Shown: positions 15,326-23,846, counted from the first letter of the stretch. The stretch is DNA of 30,289 nt from an uncultured Christensenella sp. (GCA_910577945.1 CAJTNI010000021.1:1-30289); one strand, 5' to 3'. The notes: generated by a model from the sequence alone, not told the origin. Numbers and translations are program-made.

Positions 15326-15652
15326 ATGGAAAAAGTCGGAAAAATAGCGGTGATAGGCGACAGCGAGAGCGTAACCGCGTTCTTGGCTATCGGCGCGTCG
15401 GTGTTTAAAGCGGCGGACGAGTATGCGGCGGCGGACGTGCTGCGCACTATTTCCAAGACCGACGAGTACGCCGTCATTCTCATTACCGAGGATTACGCCG
15501 CAAAGAACGAGCCGCTCATTCAAAAGCTCAAAGCCAAGCCGTATCCCGCGGTGCTGTGCATTCCCGGCGCGGGCGGGTCTAACGGGTTCGGCATGGCTGG
15601 CGTCAAGCGCGACGTGGAAAAAGCGGTCGGCGTGGATATTTTGTTTAATTAG
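15326..15652 (+). CDS. ntpG: V/A-type ATPase subunit F
   Basis: A 108-residue central-stalk subunit binding subunit D; called NtpG in E. hirae and AtpF in general nomenclature. KIAVIGDSESVTAFLAIG (6-23), AVILITEDYA and PAVLCIPG are the family landmarks. Length is normal. The Shine-Dalgarno is weak (GAGG about 14 bases upstream). A 130-base gap to ntpA contains two small hairpins (GCGCT/AGCGC near 15664-15679, and ATCGGA/TCCGAT at 15703-15720) that might mark mRNA processing. Confidence 0.9.
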   Translation: MEKVGKIAVIGDSESVTAFLAIGASVFKAADEYAAADVLRTISKTDEYAVILITEDYAAKNEPLIQKLKAKPYPAVLCIPGAGGSNGFGMAGVKRDVEKAVGVDILFN

Positions 15653-15782
15653 CAGGCAACCGAGCGCTGCGCGTAGCGCGGGCTTTAACGGTTTTGTACA
15701 TTATCGGATTTGCGTCCGATTGAATATAAACAGGCAGGAACGGGCGCGCGCTCGACTGCAATCCGACATCGTATGGAGTGTT

Positions 15783-17534
15783 ATGGGTAAGATAATTAAA
15801 ATCAGCGGACCGCTGATAGTTGCGGACGGCATGCAAAACGTCAAGATGTACGACGTCGTCAAGGTTTCCGATAAGGGGCTTATCGGCGAGGTCATAGAGC
15901 TGCGCGGCGACCGCGCGTCCGTTCAGGTGTATGAGGAAACGAGTATGCTCGGCACGGGCGAGCCCGTGACGTCCACGGAGCGCCCGCTGTCGGTCGAGCT
16001 TGCGCCGGGGCTTATCGGCGGCATTTACGACGGCATTCAGCGCCCGTTGGAAAAGCTCGCGGAGCTCAGCGGCGACCGCATAGAAAGCGGCATAAGCGCG
16101 CCCGCGCTCAACCATGACAAAAAGTGGGAGTTCGAGCCGACCGTCAAAAAGGGCGACCGAGTGGAGAGCGGCGACGTGCTCGGCACGGTGCGCGAAAACG
16201 AGGTTATCGTGCACAGGATTATGACGCCGTTCGGCGTGAGCGGCACGGTCGAAAAAATCAACAAGGGCGCGTTCACTATCGACGAGACGGTGGCGGTCGT
16301 TGCCGACGGCAAGACCAAAACCGCCGTGTGCATGCTTCAACGCTGGCCCGTGCGTCGCGGCAGACCGTACAAGGAAAAGCTGCCGCCCATCGAGCCGCTT
16401 ATTACGGGTCAGCGCGTCGTCGACACGCTGTTCCCCATTGCGCGCGGCGGTGTCGCGGCAGTGCCCGGCCCGTTCGGTTCGGGCAAAACGGTGTTGCAGC
16501 ACGCGCTCGCCAAGTGGTCGGACGCGGACATTATAGTGTACGTCGGCTGCGGCGAACGCGGCAACGAGATGACCGACGTTTTGAACGAGTTCCCGAGCCT
16601 TATCGACCCCAAAACCAATCAGCCGTTGATGAAACGCACGGTGCTTATAGCCAACACCTCGGACATGCCCGTCGCGGCGCGCGAGGCGAGCATTTATACG
16701 GGCATAACGATAGCCGAGTATTACCGCGATATGGGGTATTCGGTGGCTATCATGGCGGACTCGACTTCGCGCTGGGCGGAGGCGTTGCGAGAAATGAGCG
16801 GGCGCTTGCAGGAAATGCCGGGCGAGGAAGGATACCCCGCGTATCTGTCGAGCAGGCTTGCCGAGTTCTACGAGCGCGCGGGACAGGTGCGGATATTGGG
16901 CAGCTCCGAGCGCGTCGGGTCGGTCACGGCTATCGGCGCGGTGTCGCCTCCGGGCGGCGATATGTCCGAGCCCGTCAGTCAGGCGACCTTGCGTATAGTC
17001 AAAGTGTATTGGGGCTTGTCGAGCGCGCTTGCGTACAAGCGGCATTTTCCCGCGATTGATTGGCTTGTCAGCTACTCGCTGTACGGCGACAGGCTGGCGG
17101 AATGGTTTTCGCGCAACGTGGACGCGCAGTTCAACGCGTACCGCACGGAGATAAGCAAGCTGTTGCAGGAGGAGGCGCGGCTGGACGAGATAGTCAGGCT
17201 CGTCGGTATGGACGCGCTGTCGCCGCGCGACAGGCTCACAATGGAAGCGGCGAAGTCGGTGCGCGAGGACTATTTGCACCAAAACTCGTTCCACGAGATA
17301 GACACCTACACGTCGCTCAAAAAGCAGTTCAAAATGTTAAAGCTCATAGTCGATTACTACTATCAGGCGCAGCGCGCGCTCGACCGCGGCGTGGACGCAG
17401 AACGCGTGCTCGCAGTGCCGTGCCGCGAGCAAATCGGCAGAGCCAAGTACGTCAAAGAGAGCGAGCTGGATAAGCTGGACGATATCGCAAGCGAGATGAC
17501 TAAGCAGCTTGCCGAATTAAAGGAGAGCGAATAA
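15783..17534 (+). CDS. ntpA: V/A-type ATPase catalytic subunit A
   Basis: A 583-residue catalytic nucleotide-binding subunit of the head. The Walker A is GPFGSGKT (229-236), the catalytic glutamate lies in GCGERGNEM (E258), and PVAAREASIYTGITIAEYYRDMG and DSTSRWAEALREMSGR are family-typical. The non-homologous insert of A subunits (about 110-200) is present. The start at ATG 15783 (MGKIIKISGP) has GGAG 4 bases upstream; the frame is open far upstream but that part has no family similarity. The stop overlaps the ntpB start by one base. Confidence 0.97.
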   Translation: MGKIIKISGPLIVADGMQNVKMYDVVKVSDKGLIGEVIELRGDRASVQVYEETSMLGTGEPVTSTERPLSVELAPGLIGGIYDGIQRPLEKLAELSGDRIESGISAPALNHDKKWEFEPTVKKGDRVESGDVLGTVRENEVIVHRIMTPFGVSGTVEKINKGAFTIDETVAVVADGKTKTAVCMLQRWPVRRGRPYKEKLPPIEPLITGQRVVDTLFPIARGGVAAVPGPFGSGKTVLQHALAKWSDADIIVYVGCGERGNEMTDVLNEFPSLIDPKTNQPLMKRTVLIANTSDMPVAAREASIYTGITIAEYYRDMGYSVAIMADSTSRWAEALREMSGRLQEMPGEEGYPAYLSSRLAEFYERAGQVRILGSSERVGSVTAIGAVSPPGGDMSEPVSQATLRIVKVYWGLSSALAYKRHFPAIDWLVSYSLYGDRLAEWFSRNVDAQFNAYRTEISKLLQEEARLDEIVRLVGMDALSPRDRLTMEAAKSVREDYLHQNSFHEIDTYTSLKKQFKMLKLIVDYYYQAQRALDRGVDAERVLAVPCREQIGRAKYVKESELDKLDDIASEMTKQLAELKESE

Positions 17535-18898
17535 TGCGTAAGGAATATCGCACGATACGCGAGGTCGTCGGACCGTTGATGCTCGTCGAACAGGTCGAGG
17601 GCGTCAAGTATAACGAGCTTGTAAAGATAAGTCAGGACGGCGACGAAATGCGGCTCGGCCGCGTTTTGGAGGTGGACGGCGACAAGGCGCTCGTTCAGCT
17701 TTTCGCGCCCAGCCGCGGCTTGAAAATCTCGGAGGCAAAAGCGGCGTTTACGGGCAAGGCGATAGAGCTTAAAGTGTCGCACGACATGCTCGGTCGCGTT
17801 TTCGACGGCATGGGCAATCCCATCGACGGCGGCGCGGACATTCTGCCCGAAAAGAGCTTGGACGTAAACGGCAGCCCTATCAATCCCGTTTCGCGCGACT
17901 ATCCCAACGAATTCATTCAAACGGGCGTGAGCGCAATCGACGGGCTTAACACGCTCGTGCGCGGGCAAAAGCTGCCCGTGTTTTCCGCGTCGGGTCTGCC
18001 GCACGCCGACCTTGCGGCGCAAATCGCGCGGCAAGCGCAGGTCAAAAACACCGACGACAAGTTCGCCGTCGTGTTCGCGGCAATGGGCATTACGTACGAG
18101 GAGAGCGAGTTCTTTATTGCCGATTTTAGGCGAACGGGCGCAATCGACCGCACGGTCATGTTTCTCAATCTTGCTAACGACCCCGCCGTCGAGCGTATAA
18201 ACACGCCGCGTATGGCGATGACCGCCGCGGAGTATTTGGCGTTCGAGTGCGGCATGCACGTGCTCGTCATAATGACCGATATTACCAATTATGCCGAGGC
18301 GCTGCGCGAGATTTCGGCGGCGCGGCGCGAAGTGCCGGGGCGGCGCGGATACCCGGGGTATTTGTACACCGACCTTGCGACCATTTACGAGCGCGCGGGG
18401 CGTATTCGCGGCAAAAACGGCTCGATTACACTTATCCCCATACTCACCATGCCCGAGGACGACAAAACGCACCCCATTCCCGACCTTACGGGTTACATCA
18501 CCGAGGGGCAGATTATTTTGTCGCGCGAGCTGTACAAAAAGGGTATGAACCCGCCTATCGACGTTTTGCCGAGCCTGTCGCGCTTGAAGGACAAGGGCAT
18601 AGGCAAGGGCAAAACGCGCAAGGACCACGCCGACACCATGAACCAATTATTCTCGGCGTACGCGCGCGGCAAGGACGCCAAGGAGCTCGGCGCGATACTC
18701 GGCGAGGCGGCGCTGAGCGAGGTGGATAAACTCTATGCCAAGTTTGCCGAGGAGTTTGAAAAGCAGTATATCAATCAGGGCTTTAACGCCAACCGCAGCA
18801 TTGAGGAAACGCTCGATATCGGGTGGAAGCTGCTGCGCATACTGCCGCGCAGCGAGCTGAAACGCATTCGCGACGAGTATCTGGACGAATATCTTTAA
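17534..18898 (+). CDS. ntpB: V/A-type ATPase regulatory subunit B
   Basis: A 454-residue partner of A in the alternating hexamer, with a degenerate P-loop (SASGLPHADLAAQIARQA, no GKT), as expected for non-catalytic B subunits. Other marks are the N-terminal YRTIREVVGPLMLVE, PVSRDYPNEFIQTGVSAIDGLNTLVRGQKLP and ERAGRIRGKNGSITLIPILTMP. AAGGAG (17520-17525) lies 8 bases before the ATG, inside the end of ntpA. Length is normal. A 46-base gap leads to ntpD. Confidence 0.97.
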   Translation: MRKEYRTIREVVGPLMLVEQVEGVKYNELVKISQDGDEMRLGRVLEVDGDKALVQLFAPSRGLKISEAKAAFTGKAIELKVSHDMLGRVFDGMGNPIDGGADILPEKSLDVNGSPINPVSRDYPNEFIQTGVSAIDGLNTLVRGQKLPVFSASGLPHADLAAQIARQAQVKNTDDKFAVVFAAMGITYEESEFFIADFRRTGAIDRTVMFLNLANDPAVERINTPRMAMTAAEYLAFECGMHVLVIMTDITNYAEALREISAARREVPGRRGYPGYLYTDLATIYERAGRIRGKNGSITLIPILTMPEDDKTHPIPDLTGYITEGQIILSRELYKKGMNPPIDVLPSLSRLKDKGIGKGKTRKDHADTMNQLFSAYARGKDAKELGAILGEAALSEVDKLYAKFAEEFEKQYINQGFNANRSIEETLDIGWKLLRILPRSELKRIRDEYLDEYL

Positions 18899-18944
18899 TA
18901 AACAGCCGCAGGCTGAATAGCGGCAATCTTAAAAGGTAAAGATA

Positions 18945-19556
18945 ATGGCACGACTGAACGTTAATCCCACAAGAATGGAGCTGCGGCGGCTCAAAGACAG
19001 ATTAAAGACCGCCGAACGCGGGCACAAGCTGCTCAAAGACAAGTCGGACGAAATGGTTCGGCAGTTTTTGTTGCTCGTGCGCGAGAATAAGCGGTTGAGA
19101 GAGGAGATAGAGGGCGAGATAGCCGACGCAATTCGCGCGTTTACGCTGTCCGCGTCCGCGCCGCTCGACGTTGTGCAGGCGATAGCGCTGCCCACGCTCA
19201 CGGCGTCGGTCGCCGTCGGCACAAAGAACGTGATGGGCGTGGACGTGCCGTTCATGGAGACCAAGCGCGTAGGCGACGTGGCGCTGCCGTACGCATTGTT
19301 TTCCGCGCCCGCGGAGCTCGACGACGCGGTGCTCAAACTCACCGCGCTTGCCGACAAGCTCTTGCACCTCGCGGAGGTGGAAAAAACGTGTAACATGCTC
19401 GCCGACGAGATAGAAAAGAACCGCCGCCGAGTGAACGCTTTGGAATACGTTATGATACCGCAGTTACAGGAAACAATCAAATATATATTGATGAAGCTGG
19501 ACGAGAACGAACGCGCGTCGATAGTCCGCTTGATGAAAGTAAAGGATTTCGAGTAA
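18945..19556 (+). CDS. ntpD: V/A-type ATPase subunit D
   Basis: A 203-residue central shaft subunit. The opening LNVNPTRMELRRLKDRLKTA and the closing RRRVNALEYVMIPQLQETI are hallmarks: two long helices that form the coiled-coil shaft, with a variable middle. AAAAGG is 8 bases before the ATG. It is the last gene of the operon; a strong terminator begins in its stop codon. No ntpH- or ntpJ-like gene follows. Confidence 0.95.
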   Translation: MARLNVNPTRMELRRLKDRLKTAERGHKLLKDKSDEMVRQFLLLVRENKRLREEIEGEIADAIRAFTLSASAPLDVVQAIALPTLTASVAVGTKNVMGVDVPFMETKRVGDVALPYALFSAPAELDDAVLKLTALADKLLHLAEVEKTCNMLADEIEKNRRRVNALEYVMIPQLQETIKYILMKLDENERASIVRLMKVKDFE

Positions 19557-19580
19557 AAAAACGGCAAAAGCCGTTTTTTT
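19555..19580 (+). terminator. Terminator of the V-ATPase operon
   Basis: Perfect 11-bp stem AAAAAAACGGC/GCCGTTTTTTT (19555-19565/19570-19580) with an AAAA loop. A second, imperfect hairpin ending in T7 (about 19585-19620, AAAAAACGCAA paired with TTGCGGTTTTTT) follows and may act as backup. Confidence 0.92.
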
Positions 19581-19630
19581 ATTGCAAAAAACGCAACCGT
19601 ATATGTCTTGCGGTTTTTTTCCAAAGGGTA

Positions 19631-19659
19631 TTGACATTACGCCATACATGAATTATAAT
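19631..19659 (+). promoter_or_regulatory. Consensus sigma-A promoter of the radical SAM operon
   Basis: TTGACA (19631-19636), a 17-base spacer and TATAAT (19654-19659): a perfect match to consensus. Initiation near 19666 gives a leader of about 37 bases. Such a strong promoter suggests high or tightly repressed expression. Confidence 0.85.
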
Positions 19660-19670
19660 AAGTTAAAATA

Positions 19671-19706
19671 ATGTATATAATTCGGGGGCAAGCGTTGATG
19701 CAATGA
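19671..19706 (+). CDS. Possible 11-residue leader peptide overlapping the radical SAM start
   Basis: ATG 19671 opens an 11-codon frame (MYIIRGQALMQ) whose TGA (19704-19706) overlaps the radical SAM ATG (19703) as ATGA. Initiation would be only a few bases into the transcript. The radical SAM ATG has just a weak GGGGG at 19684-19688, so it could depend on this coupling. Could also be chance. Confidence 0.3.
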   Translation: MYIIRGQALMQ

Positions 19707-21076
19707 ACGGCGTAAAGAAAATAGAGATATTGGATAGAGCTTACGCCGTCAACGACGGAGTGTGGTCGCGTGGCAATTATGCGAGCGCGCGCTTTGAAAA
19801 CGAAATAGACAGACAACCGTTCAGTTCGGAATATATACGTACGATTACTATGTGCTTGCACATAAGCGGACGCTGTAATCTTAAATGTAAATATTGCTTC
19901 GGCGTCGAGTGCGGCGACGACTTGACTTTTGACGAAGTAAGAAAATTTATCGAACATGTGACGGTATTGTATCCGCGCGCAGATAGATATATTGTAGACA
20001 TGTCGGGCGCGGGCGAACCGCTTTTAAGATTGGACTTGATACTTAAAATAGCCGAATATTGCTGTGAATTAAGCGATAAATATGTGCGCGAGTTTTTGCC
20101 GACGCTTGTCACTAACGGGACGCTTCTAAGCGCGGATACTGTAAAGAAATTGCAAAGCGCAGGCGTTTTGTTCGGCGTGAGCCTCGACGGAGCTAAGAAC
20201 GATAACGATAGGAATAGGATTTTTGCCGACGGTAGCGGCAGCTACGATATCGTGCGTTCCAACATCGAGGCTATCGAACATAAAGATTATGTTGGTATAG
20301 CGACTACATACACTGATAAATCGGCGCTGCTTGACGGCTTTTTGAGCTCGGTCGAATTGGTGCCTACCGTCAGTATGAAGCCTGTGCGCAGTAACGGCGA
20401 AGCGTTTGACGCCGAGATGATATGCGCGGAGTATGACAGACTCGTGCGCTACGTTTTGGACAAACATATCGACGGCGAAACGAAATTTATATTCGCGCTT
20501 ATCAACGGAGACGATTATTTCGGTAAATTTTTAAAACGCGTAGCTTGCGGAATTTCGGTTTACGGACGATGCGACGCGGGCGTGGGGCGCTTCGCGCTTG
20601 CGCCCGATAGAAATATATACTGCTGTCCCGCGGCTATCGGTAATGTGGATTGCAAAGTGGGCGACCTCGAAAACGGAATACGACAAAGCAAAGTAGATAA
20701 AATGTGGCGCGCTTTAAACAATTGGGCATGTAGCGGGTGTTATGCGCGCTCCGCATGCGGCGGCGAATGTAAAATAGTGTCTTATAATAAATTCGGGGAA
20801 TTGGATAAGATTGACGATAATATATGTATAATCAAACGCCGTTTGTTTGCGCTCTCGGTTTATTATTGCGATTGCTTATCGGAACGAAACGCTGAGCAAT
20901 ATAATTGGCTGAAAGATACCGCGCTTAAAGCCGAATCTTACTATATGCGTGACGAAAAGCTTATAGACGCGGTCTTATTATCAAACGGCGATTACACGTT
21001 TACGCAACTGAAAAAGATAAAAGACAACGATATAGACGAGTTTGAGAAAATATATTCCCGACTAAAAGGAGGTTGA
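19703..21076 (+). CDS. Radical SAM/SPASM protein, putative peptide or protein maturase
   Basis: A 457-residue iron-sulfur enzyme. The radical SAM cluster motif is CNLKCKYC (C58, C62, C65), followed by a glycine-rich SAM-binding segment (DMSGAGEPLL). A SPASM domain binding auxiliary clusters is clear: C290, C307/C308, C317, then C343-x2-C346-x5-C352-x3-C356 and a later NIC. SPASM enzymes modify ribosomally made peptides (sactionine, thioether, epimerisation or C-C links) or mature proteins such as sulfatases. An N-terminal extension (1-47) and a C-terminal helical tail (about 385-457) have no obvious leader-binding RRE fold by eye. The following gene starts one base after the stop, and its AGGAGG lies in the last codons. 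No precursor peptide was recognised nearby. The enzyme class is secure, the substrate unknown. Confidence 0.88.
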   Translation: MNGVKKIEILDRAYAVNDGVWSRGNYASARFENEIDRQPFSSEYIRTITMCLHISGRCNLKCKYCFGVECGDDLTFDEVRKFIEHVTVLYPRADRYIVDMSGAGEPLLRLDLILKIAEYCCELSDKYVREFLPTLVTNGTLLSADTVKKLQSAGVLFGVSLDGAKNDNDRNRIFADGSGSYDIVRSNIEAIEHKDYVGIATTYTDKSALLDGFLSSVELVPTVSMKPVRSNGEAFDAEMICAEYDRLVRYVLDKHIDGETKFIFALINGDDYFGKFLKRVACGISVYGRCDAGVGRFALAPDRNIYCCPAAIGNVDCKVGDLENGIRQSKVDKMWRALNNWACSGCYARSACGGECKIVSYNKFGELDKIDDNICIIKRRLFALSVYYCDCLSERNAEQYNWLKDTALKAESYYMRDEKLIDAVLLSNGDYTFTQLKKIKDNDIDEFEKIYSRLKGG

Positions 21077-21077
21077 T

Positions 21078-22343
21078 ATGAAAGCAAGTGCGGTTAAAAG
21101 CGCGGTGTTTGCGGCGGCTTTGAGCGTGGCGTTGACGGTGTCGGCGTACGGCGGCGAGTATCGACAAAGCGACGCAATCGTAAAAGAAAACGGAATTGCA
21201 GCGGCAAGCCGAAATTCGAGTTTAAAGATAAAGACAACTCGGGAATACGGCAGTCAATCGGTCGAGGCGTTTATAAGCGGCGTTTTGGACGAGGATATAT
21301 CGCATATAGATTTTGTCTATAACGAACTGTATTCCGAATACGGCGTCGAATACGGATACGTGTTGGATTTTTCGTATGCGTACGGAAACGGACACGCAAT
21401 TATTTCGACGGCAGACGGTTCGGAAAGTATAGCGGAAATGGATTTGGAAAACAGCTCTCCGTATCTCGGAAAGGACGGAAAATACATATATGCATCGTTC
21501 GATAATTATTTTGTAGCGCAAAGCGACGGCGATATAGTAAAATTGGAAGCGAACGACGGCGCCTTGGGGATTTCCGCACCGATGAGAAATAAAGATAAAG
21601 ATGATGTTCCCGTATCCATAGATTACAGTTACAGTTATGGGAATTTTGATAGCTATGAGATAAGCAATTTTTATTATGAATATGCTGCGAATTTTAGCGA
21701 TAAAGATAATAACTGCGCTAATGCGGCAGGCGTGATTATGTTGAATTATTGGAATGCTTTTAAAGCCAAAAATTTTTTGGAACTAAATTATGATGAAACA
21801 TTTAAAGACGATAAATGGAATATGAATAACGATACTGCTATAAAATTTATGGATTTATTTTATGATTATATGAATACTAATTGGGCATTCGGACAGTGGG
21901 GTGGGACATTGCCTTTAAAAGTGTATGGCGGATTTAAAAGATTGGTAAATTCATACGGTCGTGAAACTACGTATTTAGATGTATCGACTTTTGAAGATGT
22001 CAAGTATCAAGTTTATAACGCTAACGCTGTGTTTATAATATCGAAAGATTACTATTTTACAGGGTATTATCCTATCAGTCATAAAGCTAAACCTTTGCCA
22101 ACATTGAATTCTGTCCAAGGGAATAACAATTTTACTATCGATTATACTCGATGGTACGGCATAGAAAATTCGCACACTTTCGTAGGATATGGATATGCCG
22201 AATATACTTTATATGATAAGGATGGAAATGGCTCTAAGATAGAGTTTGTTAAAATCGCCGATGGGTGGGGTAATACTCGTTATTTTAATTACAATCTCAG
22301 TAATAAAATGAGTATGTTTGCTGTAACAATTTCTAGATGTTAG
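21078..22343 (+). CDS. Secreted papain-like (C39/C10-like) cysteine peptidase
   Basis: A 421-residue exported protein. The signal peptide spans 1-23 (positive start, hydrophobic core, VSA before Y24). A variable acidic, tyrosine-rich region (24-205) could be a propeptide or binding domain. The peptidase part shows DNNCANAAGVIMLNYW (nucleophile C213), SHTFVGYGYAEY (H366) and IADGWGNTRYF (D395, with N399), the Cys-His-Asp/Asn order of C39-like and streptopain-like enzymes. AGGAGG lies 5 bases before the ATG. Tight coupling to the radical SAM gene suggests it processes that enzyme's product outside the cell, or is itself modified. From about 21600 the gene is noticeably more AT-rich than its 5' part. 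Confidence 0.75.
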   Translation: MKASAVKSAVFAAALSVALTVSAYGGEYRQSDAIVKENGIAAASRNSSLKIKTTREYGSQSVEAFISGVLDEDISHIDFVYNELYSEYGVEYGYVLDFSYAYGNGHAIISTADGSESIAEMDLENSSPYLGKDGKYIYASFDNYFVAQSDGDIVKLEANDGALGISAPMRNKDKDDVPVSIDYSYSYGNFDSYEISNFYYEYAANFSDKDNNCANAAGVIMLNYWNAFKAKNFLELNYDETFKDDKWNMNNDTAIKFMDLFYDYMNTNWAFGQWGGTLPLKVYGGFKRLVNSYGRETTYLDVSTFEDVKYQVYNANAVFIISKDYYFTGYYPISHKAKPLPTLNSVQGNNNFTIDYTRWYGIENSHTFVGYGYAEYTLYDKDGNGSKIEFVKIADGWGNTRYFNYNLSNKMSMFAVTISRC

Positions 22344-22358
22344 AGATAGGAGATATCT

Positions 22359-23012
22359 ATGAGCTTTGTAAATCTCATAAAAAGACACAAATTTGCCGTG
22401 GCAGTTGCTTCGGTAGTGATAATAATACTGATAGCTTTTATTACGTTTATAGTAGTTATGGCTGTTTTGTGGGGCAATAGCGACGTCAAATACGACGAGG
22501 CTGTTGTGCGGGCTAAAAGAGAATTCGGTTTGGATAAAGTTTTATGGATAGACGACTCGCTTGCGTTTGTTAACGAACAGGATTTAGAGTCGTTAGATGC
22601 TAAATTTTATAGTAAGTACGCATATTTTGTTATAGGTGAAAAAGAGAATAAAGAAATATATATTATGGTTTCGCATAATCCTAAGGAAAAGCCGATTATT
22701 GCGTCTTGGAATTTAAATTATACGTTTACTCAAATAGTAGAAAAGTTTAACGAAAACGGCGCCGAATACGTTGCCGATGTGCCAAACGATTATTACGATA
22801 GAGAATTCAGCAGTTATATTCAGCTTCTTGTCGGTTCGGACCTCAACAGGGGAATGATAGAACGCTATTCTATCGATGGTGGTTACAGCGCTTTCTATGA
22901 GCGATTGGACGTAAAAGCGGTATTTTCTTACGAGTGGAAGAACGACGATAATATTGCGCGCAGCTGTATCGTCGCACAGGAAAACGGCGAGTTAAAAGCA
23001 TACGTGCATTAA
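22359..23012 (+). CDS. Single-pass membrane protein, paralog 1
   Basis: A 217-residue protein I do not recognise. A short cytoplasmic basic start (IKRHKFA) is followed by one membrane helix (about 13-38), then an exported domain of about 175 residues. Features include KYDEAVVRAKREFGLDKVLWID, YAYFVIGEKENKEIYIMV, SWNLNYTFTQIVEKFNENGA and a conserved C-terminal half (YVADVPNDYYDREF to the end). TAGGAG lies 6 bases before the ATG, and the gene starts 15 bases after the peptidase stop. It could be an anchor, receptor, immunity factor or substrate of the two upstream enzymes; nothing decides between these. Confidence 0.75.
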   Translation: MSFVNLIKRHKFAVAVASVVIIILIAFITFIVVMAVLWGNSDVKYDEAVVRAKREFGLDKVLWIDDSLAFVNEQDLESLDAKFYSKYAYFVIGEKENKEIYIMVSHNPKEKPIIASWNLNYTFTQIVEKFNENGAEYVADVPNDYYDREFSSYIQLLVGSDLNRGMIERYSIDGGYSAFYERLDVKAVFSYEWKNDDNIARSCIVAQENGELKAYVH

Positions 23013-23696
23013 GGTTAAATTCTGTCTTGCGCAAAAGAGGTATGTATGAGTTTTTCGGGATTTATCAAAAGGCATAAAATTGCCGTTATAGTTATTTCGT
23101 CGGCGTTGCTTGTTTGTATTGTCGGCTTTATAGTATTTATAGCGATTTTGCCGCGCGATAACGATATTAAATACAATGAGGCTGTTGCTCTGGCGAGAAA
23201 ACAATTCGGTTTGGATAAAGTTTTATGGATAGATACGCATGCAGGCGTATTTAGCCGCGACCCAAATGCGGAACTGACGCCTAGTAATATGCGTAGTCAT
23301 TATGCATATTACGTTGTTGGCGAAAAAGACGGCGCGGAAATATATTGCGTAGTGCCGTCCAATCCGTTATTGGAAAAACCGTTTTTGACGACATGGAATT
23401 TAGACTTTACATTTTCTCAAATAATCGAAAAGTTCAATGAGCAAGGCGCCCGCTATATTGCCGACGTTCCAAACGATTATTACGATAGAGAATTCGGCAG
23501 TTATATTCGGCTTGTTGTCGGTTCGGACCTCAACAGGGGAATGATAGAACGCTATTCTATCGACGGCGGTTACAGCGCTTTCTATGAGCGATTGGACGTA
23601 AAAGCGGTATTTTCTTACGAGTGGAAGGACGACGATAATATTACGCGCAGCTGTATCGTCGCGCAGGAAAACGGCGAGCTTAAAGCTTACGTTAGG
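22772..23696 (+). repeat. Near-identical 3' halves of the tandem paralogs
   Basis: About 230 bases at the 3' end of paralog 1 (22772-23004) match those of paralog 2 (23459-23691) with few changes at an offset of 687 bases, including a 61-base identical run (22880-22940 and 23567-23627). The 5' halves are much more divergent. This pattern suggests gene conversion or recent recombination between the copies. Confidence 0.8.
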
Positions 23697-23705
23697 GTGA
23701 GCTGA
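23046..23705 (+). CDS. Single-pass membrane protein, paralog 2
   Basis: A 219-residue tandem copy of the preceding gene, 33 bases downstream, with the same plan: basic start IKRHKIA, one membrane helix (about 13-35) and an exported domain. The N-terminal halves differ at many positions (WIDDSLAFVNEQ versus WIDTHAGVFSRD), while the last 80 or so residues differ at about 7. The start has only a weak AGAGG upstream, so translation may be coupled. It is the last gene of the operon, followed by a terminator. Confidence 0.75.
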   Translation: MSFSGFIKRHKIAVIVISSALLVCIVGFIVFIAILPRDNDIKYNEAVALARKQFGLDKVLWIDTHAGVFSRDPNAELTPSNMRSHYAYYVVGEKDGAEIYCVVPSNPLLEKPFLTTWNLDFTFSQIIEKFNEQGARYIADVPNDYYDREFGSYIRLVVGSDLNRGMIERYSIDGGYSAFYERLDVKAVFSYEWKDDDNITRSCIVAQENGELKAYVRVS

Positions 23706-23752
23706 CGCTGTTTGTATTTGCTCGCATTCGTTTCTGTAATTTCTATATTCGC

Positions 23753-23785
23753 AAACAAAAATCGCCGCGCGGGCGATTTTTGTTT
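23753..23785. terminator. Bidirectional terminator between paralog 2 and glyQS
   Basis: Perfect 14-bp stem AAACAAAAATCGCC/GGCGATTTTTGTTT (23753-23766/23772-23785) with a 5-base loop and T-rich flanks on both strands. It serves the two convergent genes. An 18-bp perfect palindrome, GTTTGCGC followed by ATGCGCAAAC (23800-23817), lies nearer the glyQS end and lacks a T run. Confidence 0.88.
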
Positions 23786-23846
23786 GGTGATATTTTGCGG
23801 TTTGCGCATGCGCAAACTTGCTTTAAAAGCTTTGCATGATACAGAT

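Noticed and set aside
15645..17294. A 549-codon open frame on the minus strand opposite ntpA
   Set aside because: Arginine/histidine-rich shadow of a highly conserved gene, with no domain signature and no ribosome site.
21078..22343. The exported peptidase as a sulfatase-like target of an anaerobic sulfatase maturase
   Set aside because: No C-x-P-S-R or C-x-A-x-R maturation motif occurs in the peptidase, and it has no sulfatase features. Modification of another kind is not excluded.
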